NCBI GenBank assembly: GCA_013396655.1
Contig: WBMV01001245.1
Span: 153,013-217,012 of the forward strand
Source: Campylorhamphus procurvoides
Lineage: Eukaryota; Chordata; Aves; Passeriformes; Dendrocolaptidae
Direction: 5' to 3'
DNA: 64,000 nt
Part shown: positions 45,031-57,592 of the stretch, piece after piece
Layout: every line of letters begins with the position of its first letter
Position numbering within the stretch: position 1 is the first letter of the stretch
Made by a program: the position numbers and the translations under genes
Notes under the pieces: model-generated
The model's database searches: none
What the model was told of the DNA's origin: nothing
Seen by the model: only the letters and a program-made list of their open reading frames with translations

Positions 45031-47416
45031 ACTATGTTGAATGCTGTAAAAACAAACAAATGAACAACAAAAATCCATATTACAGATCATTAAACACAGA
45101 AGAAGATGGTTTGCGTTTGTATTCATATCTTCACTGATGCACATCCCTTAAAATAGGTCAGAAAACGTCTATCAAACGTAACATCACGGCTTAATACATG
45201 CTTTGGTGGCGTATATGAACTCCATAGCCTCTTAAAATGCTCCCTTACCTCTTTTAGGGGTCTCTGTACAGTGACTAAGTCCATGTGTTATAAAAACTTG
45301 TAAAAAGTATAGTCTGGTCAAAACTGCCCTTCTCATTTAAATACTGTGCAAACCAGCAGAAGAGACTGCACATGGAACAAAGGAAAGATTGTTCGCTACA
45401 AAATACTCTTTAATGAGAAAAAATGTAAAATACTTAAAAATACAACTTTTTCAGATACTGGAATTCCATAAGCAAGAATGTCTTGCAGTACATTTTATAT
45501 TGCACTTCTCTGCAGAATCAAAACCAGGTACATGACTGTGTATAGACTTAAAGTGGTGTAGTCCTTACTTGCAGGGTCTCTGAAGCCACAGCTGCCCTTG
45601 AAAATCAGGCTAGAAATACCAATTTTACCTAGTGTCACCATGTTTTCCTATAATGCGACACAGTGAGCATAGGAGATTTACATTTCCATTAGGGGGAGAA
45701 TTAGAAGTAGCACTCTTCTTCTTTCTTAATAGAAATTAGAGTCATTGGGCACAGTTGCAGCATAAAATTTTATATGGATAGCAAGTCTGTATTTTTCAGT
45801 ATTACATTGCTACTTTAAAATAATCCCTCTGATCTTTTGCAGCACTTAAAAATTTATTATTTTATTATTTCTTTATAAAAATATCACAAAAACTTTCTTC
45901 TAATAGATTTACTAAGATGATCTTTTTATGCTGTATTGTATGAATCATCAAAACAGCTTCAAAGCTTACCGAATATTACCTTATATTTTATTGCTGTGTT
46001 TAATGTTGTTCATTGTGCATGAGCAAGGCTAGTTTTAATTAGGGGACCTCTTTCATAGAAAGCTTAAAAACAGGTGGTGTTTGTTTAGGTTTTGTGTTCC
46101 ACAAAATTACAAAAAGAAGCATTTAGTGTTTACTTGGAGTTCATCTATCCCTGAAAATTAAAAGCAAGCAGAGTTGAATAAAATTAGTGTTTTACAAGAA
46201 TTAAACTTCACTCCTTCTTCTATTTAAAGTTCAGCATGCTCCTACACTTGAGAGCTGGCTGTGGACCAATAATCAAAGTTGTTTTTTTTCTCCCGGAACT
46301 GAAAAGCAACTGTAATACTGGTAACAATCATAATTTCTTAATATTCAAGTCGCTAGAACTCTTCCCAAATATAATCCAAATCCATATAATCTCTGTTTTC
46401 CCAGCATATAGAAGGGTTCTGTACATTGTCACACACATTTGGTCAGTATGGTGACCATTTTCATAACTGACTGCACAGTCATAAATGTGAAATACACACA
46501 TGCCTCTGTACACATGCACCTAATTTTGAGTAGGTGAGGTCAGTCTTTACCTTTTCACTTTAATATAACTAAAATACAATACAGTTGTTTTTCTTGGTCT
46601 AGCTTTTTTCCAATTTTGTAGCAACCTCTTCTTACTGTCAAATAGCACATCTACTGGATTTTGATGGTCACATGTATTATTTTTTAATATGTAACAACTT
46701 CTGGCTTGAAGATGTGTACTTGTGAGTCTTTTCCCAATTGAAATGAACAAAAGGAGAAGCAGTATCAACTGTACTCACTTGTAGTAATATTACATGGTTT
46801 ATCAGATGATGGGGGTTCTTTCTGAAAGGAACTCTCTAAGCTGGGAGTTTATTTGCCTACTTCTGCCTGTTTATTTAAGTGTTTTGCAAAGACAAACCTG
46901 TTACAGAAACTGCTTATCATGGGGCTAGTATTACTGTAGTATTAGGTCTGCATGTGAAGTCACTGCATGCTAATTTAAAACAGCAGTATTAGTGATACTT
47001 CAAATTTCAGTCATCCCTTTTCTGTATTTCTTAAACCATACCTCTGTTTTTTCCATACCATCTGATGATGAGAGATAAGTGGAAAAAAACCCCATGAAAA
47101 CAAGAATTATTTTTGCTTTTATCTTTTCAATTACAATATTGTTTTTCATATATATGAACTCTTTTATTTTTGCCCTTGTTGCCAGGCACCTGGTTTGTTC
47201 ATCCATTTTCATACTTTCAGACACAGTTGTCTAGGATTGATCCTGCTATTGAACTTACGCTGAGGGAGGGTTGCTGTGATGAAGACAGATTGGAGTAAAA
47301 TGGCTTTTCTCTTTGAGTGAATGATGTATGTAATTTTTTCTTGTTGTCAGTTTTTATGATGAAATAGGTAGGTTTTAAAGTGTCTAATCTTTGTTTCTTT
47401 CCTCTTCTGTTTATAG

Positions 47417-47767
47417 GCAATCCGAAGTTTCCAGGTATCTTTGCACATCTTTCCGATGAACCCCGAAGTATGGAAAGAGGACCTTTCCTGGGCAAGAAAA
47501 CTACATGAACAGCAGAAGGCAACAAAGACTGAGTCGGTGCAAGCACTGCTAAAACAAAAAGAGCTTGCACAAGAACCAATCCCAGACTATGACTTTGAAA
47601 GTGATGAAATTGTGGCAGTCTGTGCTGCAATTGCAGAGAAGGAGAAAGCTCTTTCAGAAGCTAAAACTGTAGTGATTGTGTCTGCTTCAGGTGCAGTAGA
47701 GACTGTTACTGAGAAGGACAATTGTCCTACAACTCCTGATGAAACCCTTTTCATCAGAGCCCGATAG
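47417..47767 (+). CDS. TTC33: TTC33 terminal coding exon
   Basis: The exon starts after the AG at 47415-47416 and ends with TAG at 47765-47767 (116 codons plus stop). It begins AIRSFQVSLHIFPMNPEVWK, the third TPR, followed by EDLSWARKLHEQQ. A charged linker that differs strongly from mammals is next. The conserved C-terminal block is IPDYDFESDEIVAVCAAIAE and then VVIVSASGAVETVTEK. The protein ends LFIRAR, as in mammals (FIKAR). With about 19 bases restored for the N gap, the total would be 261 residues, close to the human 262. Confidence 0.96.
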   Translation, partial: AIRSFQVSLHIFPMNPEVWKEDLSWARKLHEQQKATKTESVQALLKQKELAQEPIPDYDFESDEIVAVCAAIAEKEKALSEAKTVVIVSASGAVETVTEKDNCPTTPDETLFIRAR

Positions 47768-50700
47768 GGCAGCCTCGTGGATGGCCATCCTGCTTTAAGA
47801 ACTAGTGTTATTTATTGTATTTGGCTTGCTTTGTGGTTTTTTTTCTTAAGTGGTAGAAGAACCTACAAAAGTCAAAGAAAAGAAGTTATTTTTCTCTTGT
47901 AAATTACAAAATCATTTGCCCGAGTTGTTGTTCCACCCATATTTTTGGAGAAGAAAACCAAGAGTTTGGAATCATCTAAAAATCCTACAAACAAATGTAA
48001 TGTTAAAATGCTTAACTGCATCCTAACAGCTGCTTTCATATTGATGTATTTCATAATTTTACAAGTTAATGTCTACATTTTTCCAGTAATTAGGAAGCTT
48101 TTATTTAAACTGTAAAAGTGTTATGGTTTATCCCCAGCTGTCAACTCAGCCCCACGCAGCCACTCGCTCACTCCCTTCCGGTGGGATGGGGGAGTGAATT
48201 GGAAGAGTAAAAGGGGGAAAGCTTGTGGGCTGACACACAGCCAGTTTGAGAGGGAAAGCCAAAGCTACACATGAAAGCAAAGCCAAACAAGGGATTCAAG
48301 CAGCACTTCCCAAGGGCAGGCAGGTGTTCCCTTGTAAAGTGGGGCTCCATCACGTGGGAAGACAAACGCCATCACTCTGAATGTCTTTCCTTCCCCTACC
48401 TCCTTCCTCCAGTTCTATATGCTGAGCATGATGACATCTTGGATCAAACATACCTGGGATCTGTTGGGGTCAGCTGCTCTGGCTGTGTCCCCTCCCAGCC
48501 TCTTCTGCACCCCCAGCCTCCTCGCTGGTCGGGTGGGATGAGCAGGAAAAGGTGTCAATCCTGTGTGAGCTCTGCTCAGCAGTAGTAAAATCATCCCTGT
48601 GTTACCAACACTGTTTCCAGCACAAATCCAAAAAACAGCCCCATTTTAGCCACTGTGAAGAAAATTAACTCTATCCCAGCCAAAACTGCACAAAAAGAAA
48701 AAGGAATTTTAAAAAATTATTTCAGTCAATATTAATGAACATTTTTCTTCCAGGTAAAGTGTGAACTGTTTTCTGTTATCAGCAGTGTTTATTTTCAGTA
48801 AGATTACTTTTTCTTTGAAAAGATTTCCTGTGAAGGAGAGATGGATTATTATTTTGCTTATGTGTGTATGTGACAGATCCAGCTTCTGAATGTAGACAGA
48901 TAAAATCAAGTAGCAACCTTTACAGAGCTTTCACAGGTGAATGGGTTAAACACTTTCTGATTAGATGAAAGGAAATGCTATACCAAACAAGCCCCTGAAT
49001 GCTCTGTTACTACGAAATGTTTCACCAGAAGGACATTCAGTTTCAGACTGAAACTGGCTTTTCCTTATCTTGAATGCTGTGCAGCAGACATCACCAAAAG
49101 TAAAATGGTGGAAGTAGGAAGTAGATATGGCTGGGGTGTGTTGTGTTCAGCCTTTTCTTTCCTAGTGAGGCTAGTCTGATAAAGGGAGTAAATGTGTTTT
49201 TCCTAATTCTTTTGACCTGACATTAAAAGTATATTCTTAGTGAACCAGTTTTTCAAGACAGCATTGTTGCTGTCTCCCTTTTTATCCTGTTTGGATTTTG
49301 GATGCTGTGGTGGATATTCACATGTTGTTAACTTAGAAGCATACTGTAGGAGATTTTCTCAGTGTTCATCTTTCTTTAGGGGGAGGTGACAATTGGTTCC
49401 TCACACAGGCAGTTCAGAGAAAGGAAGTCAGGCTGTTTCTTTCATGTTCTGTTTGCTGAGGCTGCTCTCATTTTGTGGTCTTGGAGACATGGCAGAGATC
49501 TTCGCCTCCTAACTGCACTGGAAAGAATGGTCAACTGAGCAATTCCTGAAGAATTCAGGATTGAGAACATGTCATTTTTCCTTGATTTTGATAAAATTTT
49601 GTATAATCACATTTGAAAAGTAGTTTTGTACATGGACCTTTTGAAAGCAGTCATTTTGCATTTTTCAAGTCTGATTTATAATTTCAAAATAACACATTTT
49701 AAAAGAAATAATGTTGCTTGAGAAGCTTAGTGGTTTTTGCAATGGAAAATGTATTGCAGAAAAATTATCTCAGATAATACTTTCAGTATATCTGATATCA
49801 GAATATATTTAAGAGAACCCTTACAGTCTTTGGAAAAACTAATTATGCCTTTCAAAAACTCAATTGTCATACTGTATTTGCCAAGTTTTCATTAATTTTT
49901 GCAAGATTCTTCCTGAATTTTTTGTATGTGCAAATTTCTAAATCTATGCTTGCACAAGCATACACTCAAAAAAGTTACGCTTCTTAATATCTTCTGAGTA
50001 TTCAAAATAATTATAATTTCAGTGACTATATTAAGAAATGTAAAACATCATGCTACATTTTTATTTGTTCATTCAGTTCAGAAATAGATCGTGAACGCCT
50101 GCTGAATAAGCATTTTATTAAGATATGGTTTGATACTTTAAATTGTTTCAGGTGAAGGATTTTTTAATCTTATTTTGCGTATCAATGTATATGATACAGT
50201 CTAGTCAGCCATAGAAAGAGTTAGCCTGAGAAGGATTTGCCCAGATTTCTTCAAAGACAAAATGTTCTCTGGCTAGAAAAGGAAATCTGTGAGATACTCA
50301 AGGGTATGTTTTCATTTTGGAGGAGCTCAGCTATATCCACCACATCTTTTCTTTCTTTGTGCTTTAAACCTGCGTCAGTGTTCTGTATTCACTCATACAA
50401 GAAGGACTGCTTCCCTCCTCTCAGAGGCCCATGTTATCACAGAATCTGTTTCCACTGAAATGATTCACAAATTTCCTATTGACTGCAGCACTGCGGGGCC
50501 AATTTAATGGCGGGGTGTGCATCTACACCATCAGGCAGAACGGGCGTGCTGGGCTCCAGGGGTGGTTCTTTCCATCACCTGCCCTAAATGTGTTTTCCTT
50601 CTGATTAGACTAGGTTATGACTTCTAGGTATTGTCAGAACTGTAGTGTTTTGTGGAGCACTGTAGAGCAGATTAGTTCTTGTGGCACTGTTATTCTCAAA

Positions 50701-50820
50701 CTGGGAAGAACTTCAAAAATTGATGATTTCAACATTGTGTTTTTTGTACAGCATGCCATGTTTTGCATGTATGGAACTTTCTGGATCAGTTTGAATAAAA
50801 TACTGACTTCTGTCCAGCTT
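47768..50820 (+). other. TTC33: TTC33 3' untranslated region (extent inferred), hosting a solo LTR
   Basis: No ORF follows the stop. Candidate AATAAA signals lie at 50794-50799 and 50975-50980. The LTR at 48119-48692 sits about 350 bases after the stop. Whether transcripts run through it or end before it cannot be told from the sequence. Confidence 0.45.
48119..48692 (-). mobile_element. ERVL-type avian solo LTR with target-site duplication
   Basis: The 574-base element starts TGTTATGGTTTATCCCCAGC and ends CCAGCCAAAACTGCACA on the plus strand. It is flanked by a 5-base direct repeat, AAAAG (48114-48118 and 48693-48697). The minus strand gives the familiar bird ERVL LTR order: AACTCTATCC complement at the start, ATAGCTAAAA-like region, CGTGATGGAGCCCCACTTTA, and CCATCCCACCGGAAGGGAG near the end. 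No retroviral internal region remains, so LTR-LTR recombination is inferred. It belongs to the same family as the copies at 1461 and 5065. Confidence 0.92.
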
Positions 50821-51285
50821 AGTGATGTCTGTTTATTCTTTCAGTTATAACAGAAGTATTACTGCCCATTTTCAAATGCTCCTTATTTAATAATTGGCTT
50901 CTGTCTCTGGTGAACATGTTAAGGTGTCATAGTAAAAAAAAAAAAGAAAAAAAAGCATCTCAGGAGAAATATTTAATAAAGGTAGTGTTTGGTGCTTTTA
51001 AGCCTTCCAGGGGAATCCACATGAGATGGAGCAAAAGGAAATGTTATCTGAAATAGCTGTGACACTCGCCCTTTGATATGAGAAATTAATTGTTCTTCAT
51101 CCTGTGTAGTGACTGCAGTAGTTTCCACATTTGCCTTCTATGTGAATGATACATTAAAATGCTCAAGTGATGCAATGTTGTTAAAGAGGAAAGCAGAAGA
51201 AAAACAGCAGCATAGGTGGATTAATTTTGCTTGTTTTAAAAATCTACAGCTAAAACATTTAAACATTTTTTTTTCCCTTTGAGTC

Positions 51286-51325
51286 CCAGTGGAAAGAAAT
51301 TATATCCAGTGGAAAGAAATATAGG
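51286..51325. repeat. 20-bp tandem duplication
   Basis: CCAGTGGAAAGAAAT recurs at 51286 and 51306 with a 20-base period. Confidence 0.85.
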
Positions 51326-52443
51326 GCCTCACAGGGCCATTTTAAGCCTTGTGTTAGGTAAGTATCTTAGAATGAGGTGAATTAGCCTCCCAAAGTGCCT
51401 AATTATTTCCCTTGACTACAAAGGAAGCTCAAGGTGACTGACTGGCAGTTAACCTCAAATGCTGAAACCGGGCATGTGAGTTCCACTCTTACAGATGGAG
51501 ATAAGTATCTTTAAAAAACTTGAACATACTGAGAGACAATAAATCCTTTCTGATAATACTAGAGGGTAAATAAAAAAGTATGGCTCAGATAACACAAGAG
51601 TGACTCTTAATTTGATAATACTATAAGATACTGGATTTTAAAAGTAGTTGGGAGAAAAGTAGATGTGGTTTACTCATCTGAAAGTTGTCTGAAGTTGTCT
51701 GAGTATCTGTTGGTGTTAGGGATCAAGATCAGAGAGATAACACTGGAAATTTGTCTGTCCTACAAAGTCCTCCCAATCCTAAAAAGAAGGGAAAGGAGGT
51801 AATAAACTTGTGTTGAAGGCAGGTGCTGTCTGAACTTATTCTGAGGTCACAGAGTGTCTACAACTAAAACTATGACTGCAGTCAGGACTGGGGCACAAGG
51901 AAGCGGAGCTCATGGGCTTGGTTTGTTGGCAGGTTGCAGGCACCATGTGTTTATTGTAGGTCAGTATCACATTAACATCTTATTCTCAGATTGACTGGAG
52001 TATTTAGGCTGTGGTATCTCCAGGCAGAGCTAGCTGAGAACCAGGAGGAGCTGATGGGCGTGGATGACTGCTGGATCCTGCCAGATGTGCTGGCCTGGTT
52101 TTGAGGGCTGATTTTCTAAGAGCCACATGGCTAGAAGCTCTAGGAATAAATGATCAATGAGAAAGGAGATTGAGTTGACTTTGAGTTCACAAAGCAGGAA
52201 ATTCGGTCTTCAGTTGGTTTCCAGATCCAGTAGATCCAGATCTATAAGTCCTGGGAGTGGAAGGGCCTGGTGGCAATTAGTAGCTCTCACAGCAAATCTG
52301 CCTTAAGAATAGATTTGCCATTGCGTCAAGGAGCTGAACTGAAAACTTTCAAAAACTTCTTAGTTAGGATGCTGGCTGGTGCCATTTGGAGATAGCAGCT
52401 TGCATTGATGTTGCCTTGGCACTGCACCTGAAGTGTGGTGTGG

Positions 52444-52471
52444 GTCGGGCAGTGCTGGTCGGGCAGTGCTG
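52444..52471. repeat. 14-bp perfect tandem duplication
   Basis: GTCGGGCAGTGCTG is present twice in immediate succession. Confidence 0.9.
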
Positions 52472-54081
52472 GTGTTGCAGGCAGCAGGAATGTACGTGTC
52501 TGATTTAAAGCAGGATCCTACAGCCCAGCCTTACAGTACAAGTCCTTCGACACTATATCCTATACCCTTAAGCCATTCATAAGGCTAATTTACTGATCAG
52601 AGATTCAAATAAATCTTCAGATTGTTGTAGAAGTTGCTGTCTCTGATACAGATACTCACTCCCATCCTGCCTGTGATGGGTGGATCCTCTAAGCCTTGCC
52701 ATGGGATAGGCTTAAATTGAGTTAGGGCTGGGGCTTGGCATGTGTGCTAGCAGGGTCAGAGGTCTAGTAGTGCCTCTGCATGGAAAAGGTTTCGTGAAGG
52801 GATGGTCTGGGATGTGTGGGCACGACAGACTGCTGGGAACGAGGGAGAAAGTCACAGGACTAACAAGGTGGAGTCAGATACAAGTTTGGTATGAGAAATT
52901 TTTGAATGGTAAACCAGTGCATTCTCTGTGAATACAGACTGGTGAAGGTGGATGCAGTTGTGAAAGGCAATCCTGAGGGGATATGGACCTCTGGGGCGTT
53001 GGGAATGTAGGGGAGCAATTATGTGTGAGAAGGGAAACACTTTTGGGTATGTAGAAACTACTCATAATACCTAGCAGGAAAATAACCTTTTAACCTCCAC
53101 GAAAAAATTATACTCTACAGACTTGAAGCATTATTTTATGAGAATTGTTATGGTCAGAAAGGCTGAGTGATATAATTCAATGTCTATGTGGTCAGCATTA
53201 GAGGAAAGTGCCAAATCTGAGCAGGACTGTAGGGGAGGTGAGGGAGGTCTAATATTTTTGTCACCCTAAAAAAAGGCAGGCTTCCTCAATCGTTTAGTCA
53301 GACTGCTCCTGAACACTCATCTATATTTGCAGCTAGGCAGCAGAGGTGCTCCCATTTTGCCTTTTGTACACTGCAGGCAATTCCAGTCCTGCTCGGGAGA
53401 CTTTCTACTGTGGGCTGGTTGGGAATCACGGATCCACTGCCTGACACACTGGGAATGCTGTGGGCAGGAAGAACATCTCAGACTTTAATTGCACACACAT
53501 TTGCTAAGGGAAGCTAGAAGGTCAGCTACTAAAGATGGTCTATTCTTGCTTGAAGCTCTTCACACCATATGTATTTCTCATCAGTAATGATGATAAAGAG
53601 TAATAAAATCATATTAATGAAATAATTTAAAAAATAAAAATAATAAGCCCTTGCTTATTTAAAAACTAGTTATACACTGTAGATATTTAATTCTGTCATT
53701 GCATATAATACCAATAAGGTTGGTGTACTCCTTTGGGCCAGCTTCAAAGGTGTGGTCCCATGTTGGTATGTGTGGTGTTATCTGCAGGTGGCAGTCCCAC
53801 CTTCCTGCTCTGCCAGGTGCTATTTCCTGTCTTGGGAACTGTGGTGAGTCTGTTCTGTTTGTTGGTCACTAGTAAGCAACAGACCATAGTTAAGTGGTTT
53901 AATTGCAAAGAATTCAAGCAGATCTTTATCTGTAGCTGCAGTAGGAACTTGAGTAATACTATTTTTCAGCTTAACTGGTGGAAAAGTCGATTTTGATGCA
54001 ATATTTGTGTAGAGATTTAAATTCACTTTCTGTATGTATGAAGGCAAATAAGCTCAGCTGCTCCCCATTAAAGGAGAATGT

Positions 54082-54108
54082 CTTTGTTTGTTTGTTTGCT
54101 TGCTTGCT
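54082..54108. repeat. Tetranucleotide microsatellite (TTTG/CTTG)
   Basis: Successive TTTG units pass into CTTG units, an interrupted tetranucleotide repeat. Confidence 0.85.
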
Positions 54109-54699
54109 TAAAGAGATTTGGCTCTATGTCAGTGTTCTTGGGAACATTTTTGAATTCAGCTGCCTCTTGCCAATGGTGATAATGCTGTGGTGTTTTGGAA
54201 ACTTACAGGACAAAAGTATGTTTTGGCAGTAAATGAGCACAAAGCATACCAAGATGGGAGGCTTGTTAAGGTGAGAAGTTGACACTGAATGGCAGACTCA
54301 TGTAAACATCTGAGATCAAGCAGAACATTTCCATTTAATTGTGATCCCCAAAATTATTTTGGTCGGTACAACTGCTTAAACATATCAACATAAGGCTCAA
54401 GATTTTCATTACAATATAGCATTCACATGAAAACACTTTAAGCAGCATAACATGCTTAGTACTTGACAAAACACCCTCCAGATATCTGTACACAATTATT
54501 TTGATACACAGTGTTTCTGGAACAAGATCTAACCCTTACAACATAAAACACAAAACTCCTTTTTGTCAGTGGTTAACGGCTGTTTTTGGTGATGTGTTTG
54601 CTATAAAAACTAGCAACAAATGCTTTTCAAGGTGTTCAAGACCAACATATAGTTTTATATAATCTATACTTTAAATGAAGATTCTGCTTCCATGGTTTT

Positions 54700-55870
54700 G
54701 TACATTTATTTGATGGAGTATCAGATTACACAGTCATAAAATTCTATTTCCTATTTAAAGTAAAATGATAAATGTTATGAAAAAATACCTTTATTACATT
54801 GGTGATGCTTTAACTAAAGTGAATATTTAGACTATTAACCAGGAGTTGAAAGTTTTAGGCCCTGATATTGAAAGCACTTCTGTATGTCCTTAGCTTTACA
54901 TGTAAGGAGTCTCCCTGGCACCAGAGGGACTACTCTGATGGGCGATGTTAAGTGTGTGCCTAAGGCGTGTGGACTGGGGGCCAAAGTACTTGGAGAGGAG
55001 CGCATGTGTTACACAGAGAAACATTCTCAGAACATAAATAAAATCTGCTTTTTTTAGTATATACATATACTGAAAACTAATATTCTTAACTAAAAGGATG
55101 TTTTTATTTTTTCTCACATAAAAACATGTATATTCCCATTTCACTCAGAAAGTGCTTCCATGTTCTCAGCTAGAGAATTACCTCATCAGCTGTGAATCTA
55201 GCATAGACAACAAATCTAATCCAAGAATGTCTTATCAGCAGGAAATACTGAGGGAAGAGAAGGCTGGCAATCATTTCTATATACCTTGTATTAATAACAA
55301 ACCTTCTCATAGAGAAGAATAGACATTTAAATATTTTCAATCCTTATATACAATGATAAAAATTCACATTTTCATGCTTTAGTGAGACACTTTAAAATAA
55401 AATCCTACCCCAGGCAGCTCTCAGAGTTGCTATGTCCAGTTCCTAGCAGCTGCCTGACATTTAGCTCTAGTACCAGAACCTTAAACTCTTGATAGCTGAG
55501 CTACCATGGGGAGAGAAAACATAGTTCTATCAGACTGGAAAAGGAAAGAAAAAAAGAAAAAAGCAAGTGATGGGTCTTTCTATTTCCAGAGGCCCAGTAG
55601 CTCTCCTGTGTTCCACAAGACAAGGCAATTTGTTTCTAGTCCCACCAGACCAGCATTGTATCGTTTCTGATTGCAGGGCCGAACTGCAGTGTGTTCCACA
55701 TAGTTCTCAGTAGTCTAAAAGAAATGTACCCATCACATGGCAAGAGAAAAATAGCCCTTTGAAGCACAGCTGAACCCCTCTTCCCATGAATAGGCAGAAC
55801 ACCTATCTATTGCACCAGTTTTTCCAATGTACCAGGAAGTATCCCCAGGGTTGATGCCTTTCATGGCTAT
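54700..55870 (-). other. PTGER4: PTGER4 3' untranslated region (extent inferred)
   Basis: Downstream of the PTGER4 stop on the minus strand there is no further ORF. AATAAA signals on that strand (TTTATT on plus) lie at 55103-55108, 54790-54795 and 54705-54710. The sequence is AT-rich, as expected for a rapidly turned-over receptor mRNA. The true end is not determined. Confidence 0.45.
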
Positions 55871-56464
55871 CTAGATGCACTTTTCTGACAAATTCAATGT
55901 CTCTGTGGGGAAGGTGACCTGGAGAGGGCCACTCTTGGATGCAGAGCTTGCCCCACCACCAGACCTGATTTCATTCACCAGGAGGACACTCTCAGCGTCC
56001 TGTCCCTGTGAGGAGTCTGAGGTCTCAGAGCTGCGCAGTGTCCTTACGGATGTGGTGTCAGACTGGGTTGAGCTGGCACTGGGGCCTGGGAGCAGCACGC
56101 GGCCCCCGACGCTGCTTTCACTTAACTCTGGAGGGTAGAGCAGCGTCTGGGAGGTGCTGCTGATCTCCCTCAACTCACGGGAGATGAAGGAGGGTGACTG
56201 ACTTGACATGGCAGAGGAGGTCCTGCGGCCATCCACGCAGTTGAAGTTGCCCCCCGAGTGCTGCCTCCGAGCCCCTCCAATGCGGCAGAAGAGGCATTTG
56301 ATCTTCTCGATGGCTTTGCTGAGCACAGTCTTGCGGAGGAGGATGTACACCCACGGGTCCAAAATGGGGTTCACCGAGGCAATGCGGATGGCTTGCAGGT
56401 CAGGGTTTTGCCTGATGTCCTTCACCGATTCCGCCCGGTACAGCTGGTTCACAAAGACACGGAC
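55871..56464 (-). CDS. PTGER4: PTGER4 (prostaglandin E2 receptor EP4), last exon
   Basis: EP4 is a plasma-membrane, Gs-coupled class A GPCR for PGE2. On the minus strand the exon starts at 56464 after an AG acceptor with VRVFVNQLYRAESVKDIRQN (extracellular loop 3). TM7 follows as PDLQAIRIASVNPILDPWVY, containing the prostanoid-receptor Arg that contacts the ligand carboxylate (QAIR) and the DPxxY variant of NPxxY. The long cytoplasmic tail includes KAIEKIKCLFCRIGG with Cys residues that could be palmitoylated, a Ser/Thr-rich region (SSETSDSSQGQDAESVLLV) and the conserved end LQVTFPTETLNLSEKCI. The stop TAG is at 55871-55873. The central tail diverges from mammals while both ends are conserved, and there is no frame damage. 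The gene is convergent with TTC33. Confidence 0.97.
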   Translation of the reverse strand, partial: VRVFVNQLYRAESVKDIRQNPDLQAIRIASVNPILDPWVYILLRKTVLSKAIEKIKCLFCRIGGARRQHSGGNFNCVDGRRTSSAMSSQSPSFISRELREISSTSQTLLYPPELSESSVGGRVLLPGPSASSTQSDTTSVRTLRSSETSDSSQGQDAESVLLVNEIRSGGGASSASKSGPLQVTFPTETLNLSEKCI

Positions 56465-57562
56465 CTATGCCAGGAGATGGGGTAAAAGGATGACACAATT
56501 GCACAATTACATCAGGAAAGCAAAGTTTACCTTTCAGAGCAGAGATCTAGATTTGCTGCTGCAAGTTATGACAGAAGAAGAGGCTGGCAAAGTCAGGCAT
56601 CTCAGATTGGCAGCCATGAGATCATTCTTGGAAACAGCAAAAGAATCAGATGAGAATTGGTCACCTTTGTTACATGTAGGAAAGGACTGGCCCTTTCTCT
56701 CTTTTTTGCCTCATAATTATCCTTGAAGCTCCAACTTTTGGCTGGTGTTTTTAAAAATCCCCAAGGACAAAGATAGATCTGTATGCTGACTCCATGGTAT
56801 ACCTTGAGTCTTATGCTACTAGCTACAAGGTGACTGATCAGTTCCTCTGGCAAAGGTCTAATAATCTTTTAGAAATGGACTGAAACACAGATGATAATCC
56901 AGGTACACAAGATTCTGGAAACAAGACCGGAGTTGTCAATTCTCAAGTTTAGAAAGGCATTTTCCTGGCACCTGTCCTTACTGGAATTGTTTATTTTACC
57001 TCAACTGTTTGCTTGCTGCAGCATGGTTTGGAAAAACAGGAATGTGAAAAAAGACACGAGGTGGGGTGGGGTGGGGATGGGAGCAGGAAGAGGAGGGAAA
57101 GTAAAGGCCCCCCAAATCAGATTTTTAATAGTCAAGATAGTGAGATGATCAGTACTCTCTTCTCCTATGTGAGCCAGTGTTTTGGTTTTACTTACAAAAA
57201 TATTGAAGAAGTGGTCAAGAATTTAAGATGTTAAAGTTGCTATGTGAAATGACTAATTAGCAAATCAAGTTTATCATGCACAAAATTTAAAACTAAAGGA
57301 TCTTGTCTTCTACACAGAAATGTCTTCTTCAGTCTACTTTGCTAGCTGCTTCTTCAGCTGGTCCCTCTCCTTGTTTAGAATCTCCTTTTGTAAATGCTAC
57401 TATGAGTAAGGCACAGTCCAATTCTTGGATATCATCTTTCCAATGTCACTAGGGAGAATGGCATCACAGGAGTCCATTATGTTGACCAGTCTCAAATAGC
57501 TATTCTCCATTTTAGCAAAACCTATGCAGCATCCAGTTACAGGAAGGCATAGGAAAGCCGCT

Positions 57563-57592
57563 GAAAAGTGGATAATGGAAAAGTGGATAATG
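57563..57592. repeat. 15-bp perfect tandem duplication
   Basis: GAAAAGTGGATAATG occurs twice in immediate succession. Confidence 0.9.

Larger units (their letters stand above)
40821..47416 (+). other. TTC33: TTC33 intron 4
   Basis: 6.6-kb GT-AG intron containing an assembly gap (41680-41714) and CR1 fragments at 41818, 43630 and 44845. The rest (42253-43600 and 45035-47416) is AT-rich, and I recognise nothing in it. Confidence 0.88.
50821..54690. other. TTC33-PTGER4 intergenic region
   Basis: No gene is recognised. There are small tandem duplications at 51286-51325 and 52444-52471, and a tetranucleotide run at 54082-54108. The middle (51850-52900) is somewhat richer in GC than its flanks, but I could not tie it to any family. 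Confidence 0.6.

Noticed and set aside
48168..48585. Frames of 65 and 104 codons downstream of TTC33
   Set aside because: They lie inside the solo ERVL LTR, which is non-coding.
56208..56726. 172-codon plus-strand frame over the PTGER4 last exon
   Set aside because: It is an antisense shadow of the PTGER4 coding sequence, running into intron.
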